Positions 26,284-35,580 of a stretch of DNA of 64,000 nt are shown in pieces. This DNA is from JBBSUQ01 sp964389755 (GTDB lineage Bacteria > Bacteroidota > Bacteroidia > Flavobacteriales_D > Crocinitomicaceae), in contig CAYMEW010000017.1 of the NCBI GenBank assembly GCA_964389755.1, positions 1 through 64,000 on the forward strand. Direction: 5' to 3'. Under the pieces are notes generated by a model, which was not told the DNA's origin, did not search any database, and saw only the letters and a list, made by a program, of their open reading frames with translations. The translations under genes were made by a program, and so were the position numbers. Each line of letters starts with the position of its first letter. Within the stretch, counting starts at the first letter, position 1.

Positions 26284-26745
26284 ATGAAAAAACTCAGGTA
26301 TTCCAAAGAAATTTCCGCTTCGCCGGAACGCGTTTACGATGCCATGCTCGGACTCAGCGACAAGCAGACGTACAAAGAATGGACCGCTGCTTTCAACCCG
26401 ACTTCTTCCTGGGAAGGCGGATGGAACACCGGCGATAAGATCCTGTTTGTAGGCATTTCGGAGGATGGCAGCAAAGGCGGAATGGTGGCCCGCATTGCCG
26501 AAAACGATCCGGGAAAGTACGTTTCCATCGAACACTACGGAATCCTGGAAAACGGAGTGGAAATTACGGAAGGTGAAAAAGTGAAGGGCTGGAGCGGAGC
26601 ACACGAAAATTATCGTTTTGAAGCGATCCCGAACGGAACGCGCGTAACGGCCGAAGTAGACACGGTGGAAGAATACGTTTCCTATTTCGATGAGACCTGG
26701 CCCAAAGCGCTGGACGCACTGAAGCTAGTTTGTGAAGCGAAGTAA
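26284..26745 (+). CDS. SRPBCC (START-like/AHSA1) domain protein
   Basis: 153 aa. A single START-like hydrophobic-pocket domain: KEISASPERVYDAMLG opens it, GGWNTGDKILFVG and KGGMVARIAENDPGKYVSIEHYG form the central sheet, and the long C-terminal helix (ETWPKALDALKLVCEAK) closes the pocket. Such proteins bind small hydrophobic ligands or act as Hsp90 co-factor-like domains; the ligand is unknown. ATG 26284 is preferred to an upstream ATG at 26125, whose extra 53 residues are not domain-like and overlap the divergent lipoprotein gene. Confidence 0.82.
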   Translation: MKKLRYSKEISASPERVYDAMLGLSDKQTYKEWTAAFNPTSSWEGGWNTGDKILFVGISEDGSKGGMVARIAENDPGKYVSIEHYGILENGVEITEGEKVKGWSGAHENYRFEAIPNGTRVTAEVDTVEEYVSYFDETWPKALDALKLVCEAK

Positions 26746-26762
26746 AAAGCGTACTTAGATCC

Positions 26763-27140
26763 CTACGAGCACTGCGGACAGAGTCCGGAAACGGTAAAGT
26801 TCACCGATCGCACTTTATACTTTTTGGGCAGGCTGAATTCCGGTTCCACTTCGCTCAGGCAGGTAACGGATTTGCAGTTCTCGCAGCTGAAATGCAGGTG
26901 ATCGTGCCGGTGACTTTCGGTGCATTCCGTGCAACTGGCATACTTTACACCGCCGTCCGTGTTCACAACTTTGTGAATGCCTCCTTCGTCCGTGAGCCGG
27001 TCCAGGATGCGGTAAATGGTTACCCGGTCGCACAAGCCGTCAAGCGCTGCCTGGATCTCACTGTGCGACAGGGCCACTTCCGACTGGCTGATCAAATCTA
27101 AAACCGCCGTTTTGGCTACTGTATTTCTGACCTGTTTCAT
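26763..27140 (-). CDS. Fur-family metal-dependent repressor
   Basis: 125 aa. N-terminal winged helix (about 1-75, with SHSEIQAALDGLCDRVTIYRILDRL cut by VTIYR, typical of Fur) and a C-terminal dimerisation domain with two zinc pairs: CTEC (about 90-93, partly replaced by CENCKSVTC further on) and the C-terminal CPQC. The His-rich RHDHLHF is the regulatory metal motif. The small size and Cys pairs fit Fur/Zur-like regulators of Bacteroidota; which metal it senses cannot be told. A perfect 7-5-7 palindrome (27155-27173) upstream is a good autoregulatory operator. Confidence 0.9.
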   Translation of the reverse strand: MKQVRNTVAKTAVLDLISQSEVALSHSEIQAALDGLCDRVTIYRILDRLTDEGGIHKVVNTDGGVKYASCTECTESHRHDHLHFSCENCKSVTCLSEVEPEFSLPKKYKVRSVNFTVSGLCPQCS

Positions 27141-27154
27141 TTTTTGTGATGTTT

Positions 27155-27183
27155 AATGCAAATCGATTGCATTTACAAAGATA
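27155..27183 (-). promoter_or_regulatory. Promoter and palindromic operator of the Fur-family gene
   Basis: Minus-strand -7 box TATCTTTG (27183-27176) is followed immediately by the perfect inverted repeat AATGCAA-ATCGA-TTGCATT (27155-27173), which spans the expected transcription start. A repressor bound there would block its own transcription. No clear -33 box at 19 nt. Confidence 0.75.
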
Positions 27184-27234
27184 CGCATTCCCGCAAAAGG
27201 AGGCTGCTTCGCGTTTAACGTCACCGCCCGCGCA

Positions 27235-27558
27235 CTAGTCCTGCACTTTGAAGCGGTAGGTATAACTGAATTCGCTTCCCACGAGGCCTTTCGGAAGCCG
27301 GAAACGGATGTGTCGCACCTGTTCGGCCACGGCGGCATTCATTTCTTCGGAATCGGAACTGATGCGCACGATCTCAACCTCGTACTCCGATACCACGCGC
27401 AGACGGAGGCGAACTGTCGTTTCGATGCCTTTTTCACGCAGGGATTCCGGGTAAGAGATCTTGCGGTGCATGATGCGGTCCACGATGGTTTCGCCATGAC
27501 CGGCAAAGGAAAAAGTTGTTGCTAAAACAAAGCCTGTAATTAAAATGATCGCTTTCAT
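27235..27558 (-). CDS. Secreted protein with TonB C-terminal-like domain
   Basis: 107 aa. Signal peptide (about 1-19), then a single domain resembling the TonB C-terminal fold: ISYPESLREKGIETTVRLRLRV with the classic YP...G.V pattern, then EIVRISSDSEEMNAAVAEQVRHIRF and a closing strand FSYTYRFKV. It lacks the membrane anchor and proline linker of TonB, so it is not an energy transducer by itself; solitary exported copies of this domain are frequent in Bacteroidota. It lies next to the Fur-family gene but is separately started. Confidence 0.75.
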   Translation of the reverse strand: MKAIILITGFVLATTFSFAGHGETIVDRIMHRKISYPESLREKGIETTVRLRLRVVSEYEVEIVRISSDSEEMNAAVAEQVRHIRFRLPKGLVGSEFSYTYRFKVQD

Positions 27559-27681
27559 AACTGTGAATTTTTATTGGTTTTGCCGTAAGACTTCTTCACA
27601 GCTATTTTGTTACACGAGCGATGTGTTTTTTTTAAAAAAATAGATCATTTTGATCATGCGATCAAGTTGTCCCGTTTCAAT

Positions 27682-30600
27682 TTAGTTTTTTACGAATCGC
27701 AGGAAATAGCTTTTTGCTGTCGTTTCTACTTTTACGAAATAGATTCCATTACTAAGGTCACCGACAGGAATGTTGACGTTTTCAGACGGAGGATTTACCA
27801 CGGTTCTAAAAGTTTTTCCTGAAGCATCGACAATCTGAATAGAACTAACGTCATTCAATTGGCAATTACTTACACGAAGCTGATCATGTGCAGGATTTGG
27901 GCTTATTAGAATCTCATTTTTATCAACCTGAGAACTGAATCCCGAGAATCCTAAATTTACGTTTAGATGGACAATACTGTCGCAGTTGTAGATTGTATTG
28001 AAACTTTGTTGATACTCCCCTGACTGATAGTAAACAGTTCCATTATAAGAAACCGAGTCAATCCCATAAAGATCGATTACAGAGTCTTGCGAACGATGAA
28101 CTACGAGGTCGACTATGGTCAAGTTATTACAACCGTCAATATTTGGATCGCTAAATTGATAAATACCGGTTTCAAGCAATTCCTGTCCATTATATTCAAA
28201 AAAGTCGCAAACAGTCATGGAGACAGTATCGCGTGTCCCGAGGAGATAATCTTCGGATACCGTATTAATTGTTTCATTAGTAACTATGGGCGTATTGAAA
28301 TCAAAGAAAATCGATGCCTTGTTTTTAATTGTCGAATTTTCAAAAAGATTTTGCTTAGGTGAAACTTCATAGACAATAAATCCTTTACTTTCCTCGGGTG
28401 CTGAGGAACTATCTGGTAAGTGAATTTCATCAAACATAAAATTAACGGTTTCATTATCAACCAGGGTGTAATAATTGTGAGAACTATGGAGAATACGAAG
28501 CGAATTGATATCAAGGTAACTACTGAGAGAATCCTCAATTCGGATATTGATGGCTTCTGAATTACCCGTATTTTGAAAACGTAACATATATGTTAGTTTT
28601 TGATTTGGTTTGATATAGCCATAAGCACATTGTCCTGTTGGAAAAACGTGTTTATCATTAGGATCGTAACCATTTAAGACCTCAAAAGACTCAACAAGTT
28701 CATTATTTGTGGTGTCCTGATCAGGATTAGCGGGAACTGTGTTAATATGGAAATGAATTGAGTCTCCGACAGCTGCTGAAGTACTTGTCATAAATTCGAT
28801 TTCACTTTCCCAATAAGGATCCTCGAAGCCCTGGGAGGGAAAATTCCAGATAAGCGTATCTCCTGAAATGATGTCCGGCATTGGGTCGGACTGAAGAAAA
28901 CTTACTAAAGTATCTTTTATGAGAAATACCTGCCCGTGTGTAGCATTACACCCGTCATTCCAGGTCGAGATTCTGGAAGTGGATGAAAAACCCGGTCGAA
29001 ACTCTCCTGGTACAAACGAAACACGCATATCTGCTCCGGATGTTGTTGACGGACCGTGGATGAGAAAACCGGCTTCATAAGTACATCCAATGGAATCTAT
29101 AACCGATAAATAATGTATTCCAGACTGAGAAAAATAAGCAATTGTATCATCAATGTTGGCACCTGCATTATCCCACGAATAGGAATAAGGTACATTCCCA
29201 TAAGAAGCATAGGCACGAATTGAAGCTGCAGTGTTGCAAGTCAGGGTATCAAATTGAGTAAAATGAACATTTAAAAACTGGCAGGTGTTCGAAATTGTAT
29301 CGTTGAGAATCCGTGTAATTTTATGTCTGTTCAGGTTATTGTAGGAGTTAAACAGTCCTCCTACAATAATTTTACCGTTATGCTGAAGATCAAAAATACT
29401 TATAGGTGGTGCATTCTGCCAAATAAAGCTACTATCTGCCGAACCGTCCGGTTTCAGTCTTACAAGTTTTGCAGATGTGTTCTGCCAGGCAGCCCCCTTT
29501 AGTAAAAGAATCCGTCCATCTGTTAAGGCCTTTGCCTGAAAGTCCGATTCATTGTCAAAGTTACCCGAAGTTTCATCAAATCCGCTCACATTAAAAGTCG
29601 TATCAAGACTTCCGTTGGAAAAAAGGCGTATTGTATGATTAACGGTATCCCCGGCATAAACGGTTACGCGTCCACAGACCAGTATTCTGTTGGTGTCGTA
29701 GATTGAAATGTGCTGAAAGTCGTTTATCCCGAATTCGCTTTCAATTGTTCCGGTAGAAAATGTCGTATCTATAGCACCATCAGAATCAAGCCTGATGATT
29801 CCAGAACACGAATTGGCTACTCCATTTACGGCGACCCCCCCAAATGAACCAACCAGATAAATTTTGTCGTCAGAAGTGATCTCGATATCTTTCATATAAT
29901 TCGGAACCACTATATGTTGAAACGTTGTGTCCATGGTGCCGTCAGGCATAAGCCTGATAAAGTTCGATACTGTGTTACCATTGTATTTGTTAAATGTTCC
30001 ACCGATAATTATTTTACCATCGGACTGATAATCAATAAGATTTATAGTGCCGGGTGTCGCGTTTATTGTTTGAAAACCTGATCCGGTGTGAAATGACGTG
30101 TCAATTTTACCGTCAGGAAGCAGACATACGAAAGAATTATAAGGCTGATCATCAAACCAACCAAAGTATCCTCCCGCGAAAATCCTTCCGTTTGGAAGAA
30201 TTTCAACATCGTAAATTTGCTCTTCCGGTAAGGTACTTTGTCGATTAATGACCCCGCTTCCCGGATCAAAACTGTTGTCTAATGTTCCGTCAGGCATCAA
30301 CCGAACAATTGAATTTTTGGAAACTCCGTTGTAACCGATGAAATCCCCGGCAATTATGATTTTGTCATCATTCGCGATTTCAATGTCATTTGAGATACCG
30401 TTAAGTCCATAACTTATCTGAAAGGACGGATCAAAGGCGCCAGATGCAGTAAGGCGCCTAATAAGATTTGAACCACACAGCATAATTTTACCATCAGGTT
30501 GCGCCAGAACATCATTGGGATGATTGGAAATGCATCTTGGTCCGGAAAAACTTTGGTCAACGATTCCATTCTGAGAAATACGATATATCCGTACACAAGT

Positions 30601-31563
30601 ATTATTATCAAAAGATAAAATATAGCTTCCTCCGGATTCACGGGTGATAGAAGTATATTTACCCCAAATTGTACCAGTTGTGAAGTTCGAATCTATTGTT
30701 CCATCAGGTAATGCCCTAAAGAAACCTAATATTGAATTTTCTGAAGATAGCGTCGTGTAGCTACCGCATGCAACCAGAGAACCGTCAGGAGAAACAGACA
30801 TATCAAGTGTATTCGTGCTGTAATCGGAAGGTAGTTGATAGTTCAAATCCAATTCTCCATCCGGTAAAAATCTTGCAATATGATCGCGTATTTCACCGTT
30901 GACGGTTCCAAAACTTCCACATAAATATAATCGATCAAGCGAATCACGATAAATATGTTGTATTCCCTGACCGGTACTGGCAACAAATACGGGCTCATTA
31001 AAACCGGCATCAATGTTTCCGTCACTAAACAAACGGATCATATCATATTGAGCTCCAAATTCACCGACGATTACGATTTTTCCATCTGACTGCTCTACTG
31101 CATCCTTTACCTGTGAAATGGGGCAAAATGAAGAAACTGAAAAATTCGATAGAAGTGTGCCATTGGCAGAAATGCATGCAATGCTGTCGACAGGTACTCC
31201 ATTATACGAATTGAAGCTACCATATAATAAAATATTGTCATTGGATAAAACAGTGAAACCAGTCACCGGTCCGTTAGGCCCACTCTGTCCTAAATTAAAT
31301 GCCATATCAACAGAACCATTTTGATTAAGTTTCAAAAAATAGGACTCATTTTGACTCATATACTCTGTGAAATCGCCCGCTATGAGATATTTTCCATCAG
31401 GAAATAAATGAGATTTTTTGACATTGCCCAATACTGGAGTAAAAGTGGGATGATTATCTTCAGGATTAAAGGTAACGTCGACGGCACCCGATTGAGCAAA
31501 TGCAGTATAGGAAACCAAGATCACGAAGATTGAGATTAGGTGTTTCTCTAGATTGATTATCAT
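27682..31563 (-). CDS. Large secreted delta-60-repeat protein with T9SS sorting domain
   Basis: 1,293 aa. Signal peptide (to about 24, FAQSGAV), then at least a dozen delta-60 repeats (about 25-760), each of about 50 residues with the pattern DGKIIIGG.F..YNG......RL.PDGS.D..F, expected to fold as beta-propeller blades. After a PKD-like segment (about 775-840) comes a DUF11-like domain starting YDPNDKHVFP (about 980), and a T9SS type A sorting domain at the end (ISPNPAHDQLRVSN ... GIYFVKVET). Probably a surface or released adhesin-like protein. Composition is more AT-rich than the flanking genes. ATG 31563 has a signal peptide; upstream in-frame ATG 31614 does not. Confidence 0.9.
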   Translation of the reverse strand: MIINLEKHLISIFVILVSYTAFAQSGAVDVTFNPEDNHPTFTPVLGNVKKSHLFPDGKYLIAGDFTEYMSQNESYFLKLNQNGSVDMAFNLGQSGPNGPVTGFTVLSNDNILLYGSFNSYNGVPVDSIACISANGTLLSNFSVSSFCPISQVKDAVEQSDGKIVIVGEFGAQYDMIRLFSDGNIDAGFNEPVFVASTGQGIQHIYRDSLDRLYLCGSFGTVNGEIRDHIARFLPDGELDLNYQLPSDYSTNTLDMSVSPDGSLVACGSYTTLSSENSILGFFRALPDGTIDSNFTTGTIWGKYTSITRESGGSYILSFDNNTCVRIYRISQNGIVDQSFSGPRCISNHPNDVLAQPDGKIMLCGSNLIRRLTASGAFDPSFQISYGLNGISNDIEIANDDKIIIAGDFIGYNGVSKNSIVRLMPDGTLDNSFDPGSGVINRQSTLPEEQIYDVEILPNGRIFAGGYFGWFDDQPYNSFVCLLPDGKIDTSFHTGSGFQTINATPGTINLIDYQSDGKIIIGGTFNKYNGNTVSNFIRLMPDGTMDTTFQHIVVPNYMKDIEITSDDKIYLVGSFGGVAVNGVANSCSGIIRLDSDGAIDTTFSTGTIESEFGINDFQHISIYDTNRILVCGRVTVYAGDTVNHTIRLFSNGSLDTTFNVSGFDETSGNFDNESDFQAKALTDGRILLLKGAAWQNTSAKLVRLKPDGSADSSFIWQNAPPISIFDLQHNGKIIVGGLFNSYNNLNRHKITRILNDTISNTCQFLNVHFTQFDTLTCNTAASIRAYASYGNVPYSYSWDNAGANIDDTIAYFSQSGIHYLSVIDSIGCTYEAGFLIHGPSTTSGADMRVSFVPGEFRPGFSSTSRISTWNDGCNATHGQVFLIKDTLVSFLQSDPMPDIISGDTLIWNFPSQGFEDPYWESEIEFMTSTSAAVGDSIHFHINTVPANPDQDTTNNELVESFEVLNGYDPNDKHVFPTGQCAYGYIKPNQKLTYMLRFQNTGNSEAINIRIEDSLSSYLDINSLRILHSSHNYYTLVDNETVNFMFDEIHLPDSSSAPEESKGFIVYEVSPKQNLFENSTIKNKASIFFDFNTPIVTNETINTVSEDYLLGTRDTVSMTVCDFFEYNGQELLETGIYQFSDPNIDGCNNLTIVDLVVHRSQDSVIDLYGIDSVSYNGTVYYQSGEYQQSFNTIYNCDSIVHLNVNLGFSGFSSQVDKNEILISPNPAHDQLRVSNCQLNDVSSIQIVDASGKTFRTVVNPPSENVNIPVGDLSNGIYFVKVETTAKSYFLRFVKN

Positions 31564-31610
31564 GTTTTTTTTACAAATATAAAAAAGATAAACCAAACGC
31601 CTTATGGAAC

Positions 31611-32192
31611 TCACGCATCATTCAGCCCCTTCCCTTCCAGGATCTTCGGAATGTTCTTTTCAATGCGCGCCTCGCGGGTGGCGGATTGTTTGGCCTGTGA
31701 AAAGTGCAACAAATAACCGCGTTGCCGGCCGGGCGTGAGCGCTTTGAAAGCTTTCTGCAGCTCGGGATATTCGTCGAGGGCTTTCCGGAATTCTTCGGGC
31801 ATCTCGAACTCTTTGGTCTTTTTCATCGGCACCTTTTTCCCGGAGCGCTCCGTTTCCACGGCTTCACGGATGTACTTTTGAATGATTTCGGCCTGTTCAC
31901 GCACTTCCTCCGCACCGGTGAAACGCATTTGCCGGGCCGACTGTACGTTTTCGGTCTGCTGTACGAGCAATTGCTCCGGATCTTTCAGCAAAACGCCTTT
32001 GAAAAACAGCAAAGCACAGTATTCTTTGAATACGTGGATCAGCACGATGTTGCGGCCTGCGTCCGTGTAGCAGGGCGTTCCCCACTTCAGTTCTTCAGCG
32101 AGTCCGCTTTCCAGTACTAGGTCGCGCAATTCCTCGATGGCTTCCTGCCAGCGGGCGTGCTTCGTGAAGTAAAAATCGACTTTCGGGTTCAT
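31611..32192 (-). CDS. YdeI/DUF1801-family protein
   Basis: 193 aa. N-terminal DUF1801-like domain (ELKWGTPCYT, IVLIHVFKEYCALLFFKG) and the YdeI C-terminal tail (MPEEFRKALDE, AFKALTPGRQRGYLLHFS, AKQSATREARIEKNIPKI), the bacteriocin-protection/OmdA family signature. Cytoplasmic; in this family roles in stress or antimicrobial peptide tolerance have been proposed. Last gene of the ArsR-SRPBCC-DoxX-YdeI operon, 1 nt after DoxX. Confidence 0.9.
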   Translation of the reverse strand: MNPKVDFYFTKHARWQEAIEELRDLVLESGLAEELKWGTPCYTDAGRNIVLIHVFKEYCALLFFKGVLLKDPEQLLVQQTENVQSARQMRFTGAEEVREQAEIIQKYIREAVETERSGKKVPMKKTKEFEMPEEFRKALDEYPELQKAFKALTPGRQRGYLLHFSQAKQSATREARIEKNIPKILEGKGLNDA

Positions 32193-32193
32193 G

Positions 32194-32583
32194 CTAAGCG
32201 TTTTTAACGGTTAAATCGAGTCGGCGGGCGGGCGGACGAAAGTACCACGAAAGTGCGGTCAGCAGTATCAAAAACAGGGACGGGAACACCTCTCCGAAGG
32301 GATCGTGCATGATCAGGTGCGAAATACAGGCTCCGGACATCGCGAAAAAGAACCCGGCGTAAGCCCATTCTTTCAGCAAAGGCAGTTTCGGAAGCAGGAT
32401 CACGATCACGCCCAACAATTTCCAGGTACCGAGTATGTACTGGATGTAGAGCGGATAGCCGAGTTCGGTCAGCATTTCGGATTCTTCGGGCAGCGCGAGC
32501 AGTTGCACGATGGCACTGGAGGTCATACCGAGGGAAAGCCATACCGTGGCGATCCAGTAGATAAGCTTGTTGCGTTTTTTCAT
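32194..32583 (-). CDS. DoxX-family membrane protein
   Basis: 129 aa, four predicted membrane helices (about 9-30, 48-68, 75-95, 100-118), with the DoxX-like pattern LGYPLYIQYILGTWKLLGVIVIL and KEWAYAGFFFAMSGA. DoxX proteins are small integral membrane proteins linked to redox or thiol stress; the precise role is unknown. Third gene of the ArsR-led operon. Confidence 0.88.
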   Translation of the reverse strand: MKKRNKLIYWIATVWLSLGMTSSAIVQLLALPEESEMLTELGYPLYIQYILGTWKLLGVIVILLPKLPLLKEWAYAGFFFAMSGACISHLIMHDPFGEVFPSLFLILLTALSWYFRPPARRLDLTVKNA

Positions 32584-32589
32584 GAGTGT

Positions 32590-33060
32590 TTATTGAGGTT
32601 GTTTTAAAAGCTGTTCCAGGCGCGTGTGCGCCATGTTGATTCCCTGTGCAAACGGAAGTTTGAGCAACTGGTCGCGGTCGGCTACCGAACGAAAAACGAT
32701 CTGCATGGTCAGTTTGCTCCGCTGCGCATCACAGGCTTCGAATTCGAGGAATTCCAGCTGAACAGGGAAAGGCGCATTGGCCATTTCAAAGGTGCGTACG
32801 ATGCGCTTCTCCGGCGTAAATTCGTGGATGGTTCCGTGCGCGGCAAAAACGACGTTTCCCTCCGCATTCCGCGTTTCGAATTGCCAGCTTCCGTGTGCTT
32901 TGTTTTCGAGTTTGAGGACCTTCGTTCCCATCCATTGTTCCAGGATCTCCGCTTCGGAATACGCTTTGAAGAGCAATGCGAGCGGGAGATCGAAGGTGCG
33001 GGTGATGACCAGTTCCTGGCGACCTTCTTCCGCGTGTACCTGTGTTTTTCCGCGTGTCAT
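32590..33060 (-). CDS. SRPBCC (AHSA1-type) protein
   Basis: 156 aa. START-like domain: LVITRTFDLPLALLFKAYS, EILEQWMGTKVLKLE, GSWQFETRNAEGN, AHGTIHEFTPEKRIVRTFEM, and a C-terminal helix. It overlaps the ArsR gene by 4 nt (ATGA). ArsR-SRPBCC pairs are common across bacteria and imply that the regulator controls a ligand-binding or detoxifying partner, whose ligand is unknown. Confidence 0.9.
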   Translation of the reverse strand: MTRGKTQVHAEEGRQELVITRTFDLPLALLFKAYSEAEILEQWMGTKVLKLENKAHGSWQFETRNAEGNVVFAAHGTIHEFTPEKRIVRTFEMANAPFPVQLEFLEFEACDAQRSKLTMQIVFRSVADRDQLLKLPFAQGINMAHTRLEQLLKQPQ

Positions 33061-33383
33061 TCAGTGTCCTTTTTATACTGTTGCATGATGGATTCGAGGT
33101 GGTTGAAACGCGTGTCCCACATTTGGCGGAAGGGCTCGATAAAGTCTGAAATCTCTTTGAATTTCAACGGGTTCAGGTGATAGTGCACTTCCCTCCCGCT
33201 CTGTTCCTGTCGCAATAATTCGCATTCGGTGAGAATTTGTAAATGTCGTGAAACGGTGGGACGAGCCGTGTCGAAGTTCGCAGCGATCGCACCGGCGGTC
33301 ATGGACTGCGAAGCAAGCAATAACAAGATCGCCCTGCGCGTGGGATCGGCGATCGCCTGGAATACGTCACGTCGTAAATTCAT
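33057..33383 (-). CDS. ArsR-family transcriptional regulator
   Basis: 108 aa winged-helix repressor: VFQAIADPTRRAILLLLASQ, then SMTAGAIAANFDTARPTVSRHLQ cut by the recognition helix, and the wing LRQEQSGREVHYHLNP. No Cys metal ligands (no CVCD-like motif), so it is the non-metal subgroup usually paired with SRPBCC genes. First gene of a four-gene operon. Two direct repeats flanking its -7 box (33388-33429) are probable operators. Confidence 0.92.
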   Translation of the reverse strand: MNLRRDVFQAIADPTRRAILLLLASQSMTAGAIAANFDTARPTVSRHLQILTECELLRQEQSGREVHYHLNPLKFKEISDFIEPFRQMWDTRFNHLESIMQQYKKDTE

Positions 33384-33387
33384 TCAT

Positions 33388-33429
33388 GTAGTTATTTGGC
33401 TACAAATATATATGAAGTTATTTAGCTAC
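33388..33429 (-). promoter_or_regulatory. Promoter and repeated operator of the ArsR operon
   Basis: Two copies of AGTTATTT(G/A)GCTAC (33390-33403 and 33416-33429), spaced 26 bp, flank the minus-strand -7 box TATATTTG (33410-33403). The nearer copy extends to GTAG...CTAC, an inverted repeat. The spacing and placement fit autorepression. Confidence 0.7.
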
Positions 33430-33451
33430 GCAAGTAAAAAGTGATTTTGAT

Positions 33452-35378
33452 CTAATTGATCTTCACAAGGCGCAACATCTTCGAAAAACCATCCTGGCGG
33501 ATGTATACGAAATAGGTTCCGGGAACGGCTCTGCCGAGATCGAGCTCAAATTCCTGCACATCCTTCGTGATCAGCACTTCCTGCGCGAGCATGAGCTTCC
33601 CTCCTTCCGTAAGGATCGTGATCGACACCGGGCCGTGCAGTTCTTTCAATACAAGTGTACTCTTTTGGCTCGTCGGGTTCGGATACAGGCTGGCTTCGCG
33701 TTGTAAACGGACAGCACATTCGCCGGCGTCTTCACCGGAATCGGGCAAACGAATGGTATCACTATCGGTATCCGGTACCCACACGGCAGGGTCGGCGTTG
33801 AGTTCGGGTGAAACGCATTCAAAGAAAGGTTCCAGCCGTGCGAGTCGACCTACACTGTCGCGCACGGGTCTCGTATTCTCCGGCAAATACGGCAGCGGCA
33901 TGCTGTATACGTAACTGGCGCGTCCATAGTCGCGGTTACTGAGCTTTTTGCCACTCCGGATCATATGAAGGTCTCCGTAATAAAAACCGGCTACGACGCA
34001 CCGGCGTTTACTCAGTCGCAACCTGCGCTGATTGGCCCAGCCGCGGTTTAAGGCAATGTCCTGTTGCAGGTGAATGATGCTGTCTCCTTTCCAGATACTG
34101 ACGAATCCCTGTGTTTCGCGCTGACCGGTAATGCGGGCGGTTGCGCTGCTGAATTGCAGTGTGTCGTTGTAATTTCCCGCAACATAGGTATATCCGCGGT
34201 CATCCACCCGCAGCGAAGTGCCCGTGCAATACTTCCCGTAGTTTCCGACGCTGTGAAATTGCATGAACGACAGGTCTCCGTCGGTGTCAAAACAGCCATA
34301 GAAAAAACTGGTTCCGGTCTTCTGATCCGTTACACTTTTCTGGATTACGCGCGTTTCTTCGCTGACCAGGCATTCGTAAGTGTAGTCACCGGTCACGTAA
34401 ATGCGGTTTTCGCGGTCCACCGCGAGGTCGCTCACGTGCTGATAATGCTGTCCGCCGATCACGCGGGCCCAAAGCAATTCGTCCTGCGCCGAGTAGCGCG
34501 CAATGTAGGCGTCGAGCGATTCGTAATAACTGTCGTTCGTAAGTTCGGTTTCCGCGTCCAGCCGGATCGCTTTGCTGAAATTTCCGTACAGGATCAGGTG
34601 GTCCGCATGATCGATAAGCAGGTTCGGTGCCACGTAAACATGACTGTCCGTCTGCGTGTACCGGATCGGCAGTCGCTTTAAGACTTCTCCCGTTCCGCTC
34701 AGTTTGAACACCGCCACCCGGTTGTTGCCATGCTCCGGACGCGGAAGGCTGTCGAGGACCTGATCGCCGTCGCGCAGGGTGCCTTTAAAATAGAGCGACA
34801 GGTAGATCTCGTCTTTGGAATTAGCAGCCACGGAAATCCCTTCGCCCCAGGATTCGCTAAAAACTTTGGCCCATTTGCGTTTTCCGCTGGCTGTGTAACG
34901 TGTGAGAAATACAAATTGCGGCTGGTGGTATTCGTCCTGCTTTTTCGGACGTCCGAGTACCAGGTCTTTTCCGTTCGTGGTGGGAAAATGACTTTCTCCG
35001 TCGCAAAAACCGGTGATCAGCACATCACCTTCGGGCGTCAGAGAGATCGCGGATACGCGCGTCAAAACTGCTCGAAATGGCATGTACCCAAAGCGGTTTA
35101 CCGTTCGGGTCGAGTTTCATAAAGGCACCCACCACGTGGTGAGCATACGGGAGTTCTTGATTGTTCAGCTCGGGAATCGTCATCCCCATCGAATAGTTAA
35201 ATGCCACATAAGTGTTTCCGGCATCGTCGGTTTCCAGGTCCGCCACATCACTGTCATTATAGCCGTCGATCGTCAGTACATCGTTTGGAACCAGGTCCGG
35301 AACCTGCGCCTGTAAAATAACGACCGCTAACAAGTGAATAATTAAGAGTCCTGTACGCAGGCAAAAGATTGCTTTCAT
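33452..35378 (-). pseudogene. T9SS secreted protein gene with a single-base frameshift
   Basis: The 5' part from ATG 35378 encodes a signal peptide (ending LQAQ) and the first about 105 residues (LETDDAGNTYVAFNYSMGM, KLDPNGKPLWVHAISSS). Frame is lost at a run of four T residues (35067-35064, minus strand); the other frame continues seamlessly (LTRVSAISLTPEGDVLITGF) to the end at 33452. Removing one T restores about 640 aa. The body has repeated blade-like segments (DHLILYGNFSKAIRLDAET, RENRIYVTGDYTYECLVSE) as in SBBP-type propellers, and ends with a T9SS sorting domain (LYPNPTSQKS ... GTYFVYIRQDG). Either an assembly error or a recently broken gene. Confidence 0.82.
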
Positions 35379-35513
35379 GCTTCCAATTTACGGATTTTTA
35401 TCCTGTAACAACGAAGGCCCGTTTGGTTCACCCGAAAAGCGCAACGGTCAGACTGAGTTCTTCAGGCTGATAATGAATTCCGGCTTGGATATGACTCGTT
35501 AAACTGGGGAAAA

Positions 35514-35567
35514 GTAAAGTAAACTTTACATATTAACTTAATTTCACTACATTTGTCAAGTTAACTT
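35514..35567 (+). promoter_or_regulatory. Promoter with palindromic operators for the membrane-protein/XRE pair
   Basis: Inverted repeat GTAAAGT-AA-ACTTTAC (35514-35529) covers the -33 region (TTTA 35525-35528); 19 nt later is TACATTTG (35548-35555), the -7 box; a second palindrome AAGTTAACTT (35558-35567) lies across the start. AACTTTACAT occurs twice (35522 and 35563). The XRE protein encoded downstream is the obvious ligand. Confidence 0.75.
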
Positions 35568-35580
35568 TACATTTTGAATT

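Noticed and set aside
34064..34681. 205-codon plus-strand frame inside the frameshifted T9SS gene
   Set aside because: Shadow of the minus-strand gene, whose repeats and sorting domain are clear.
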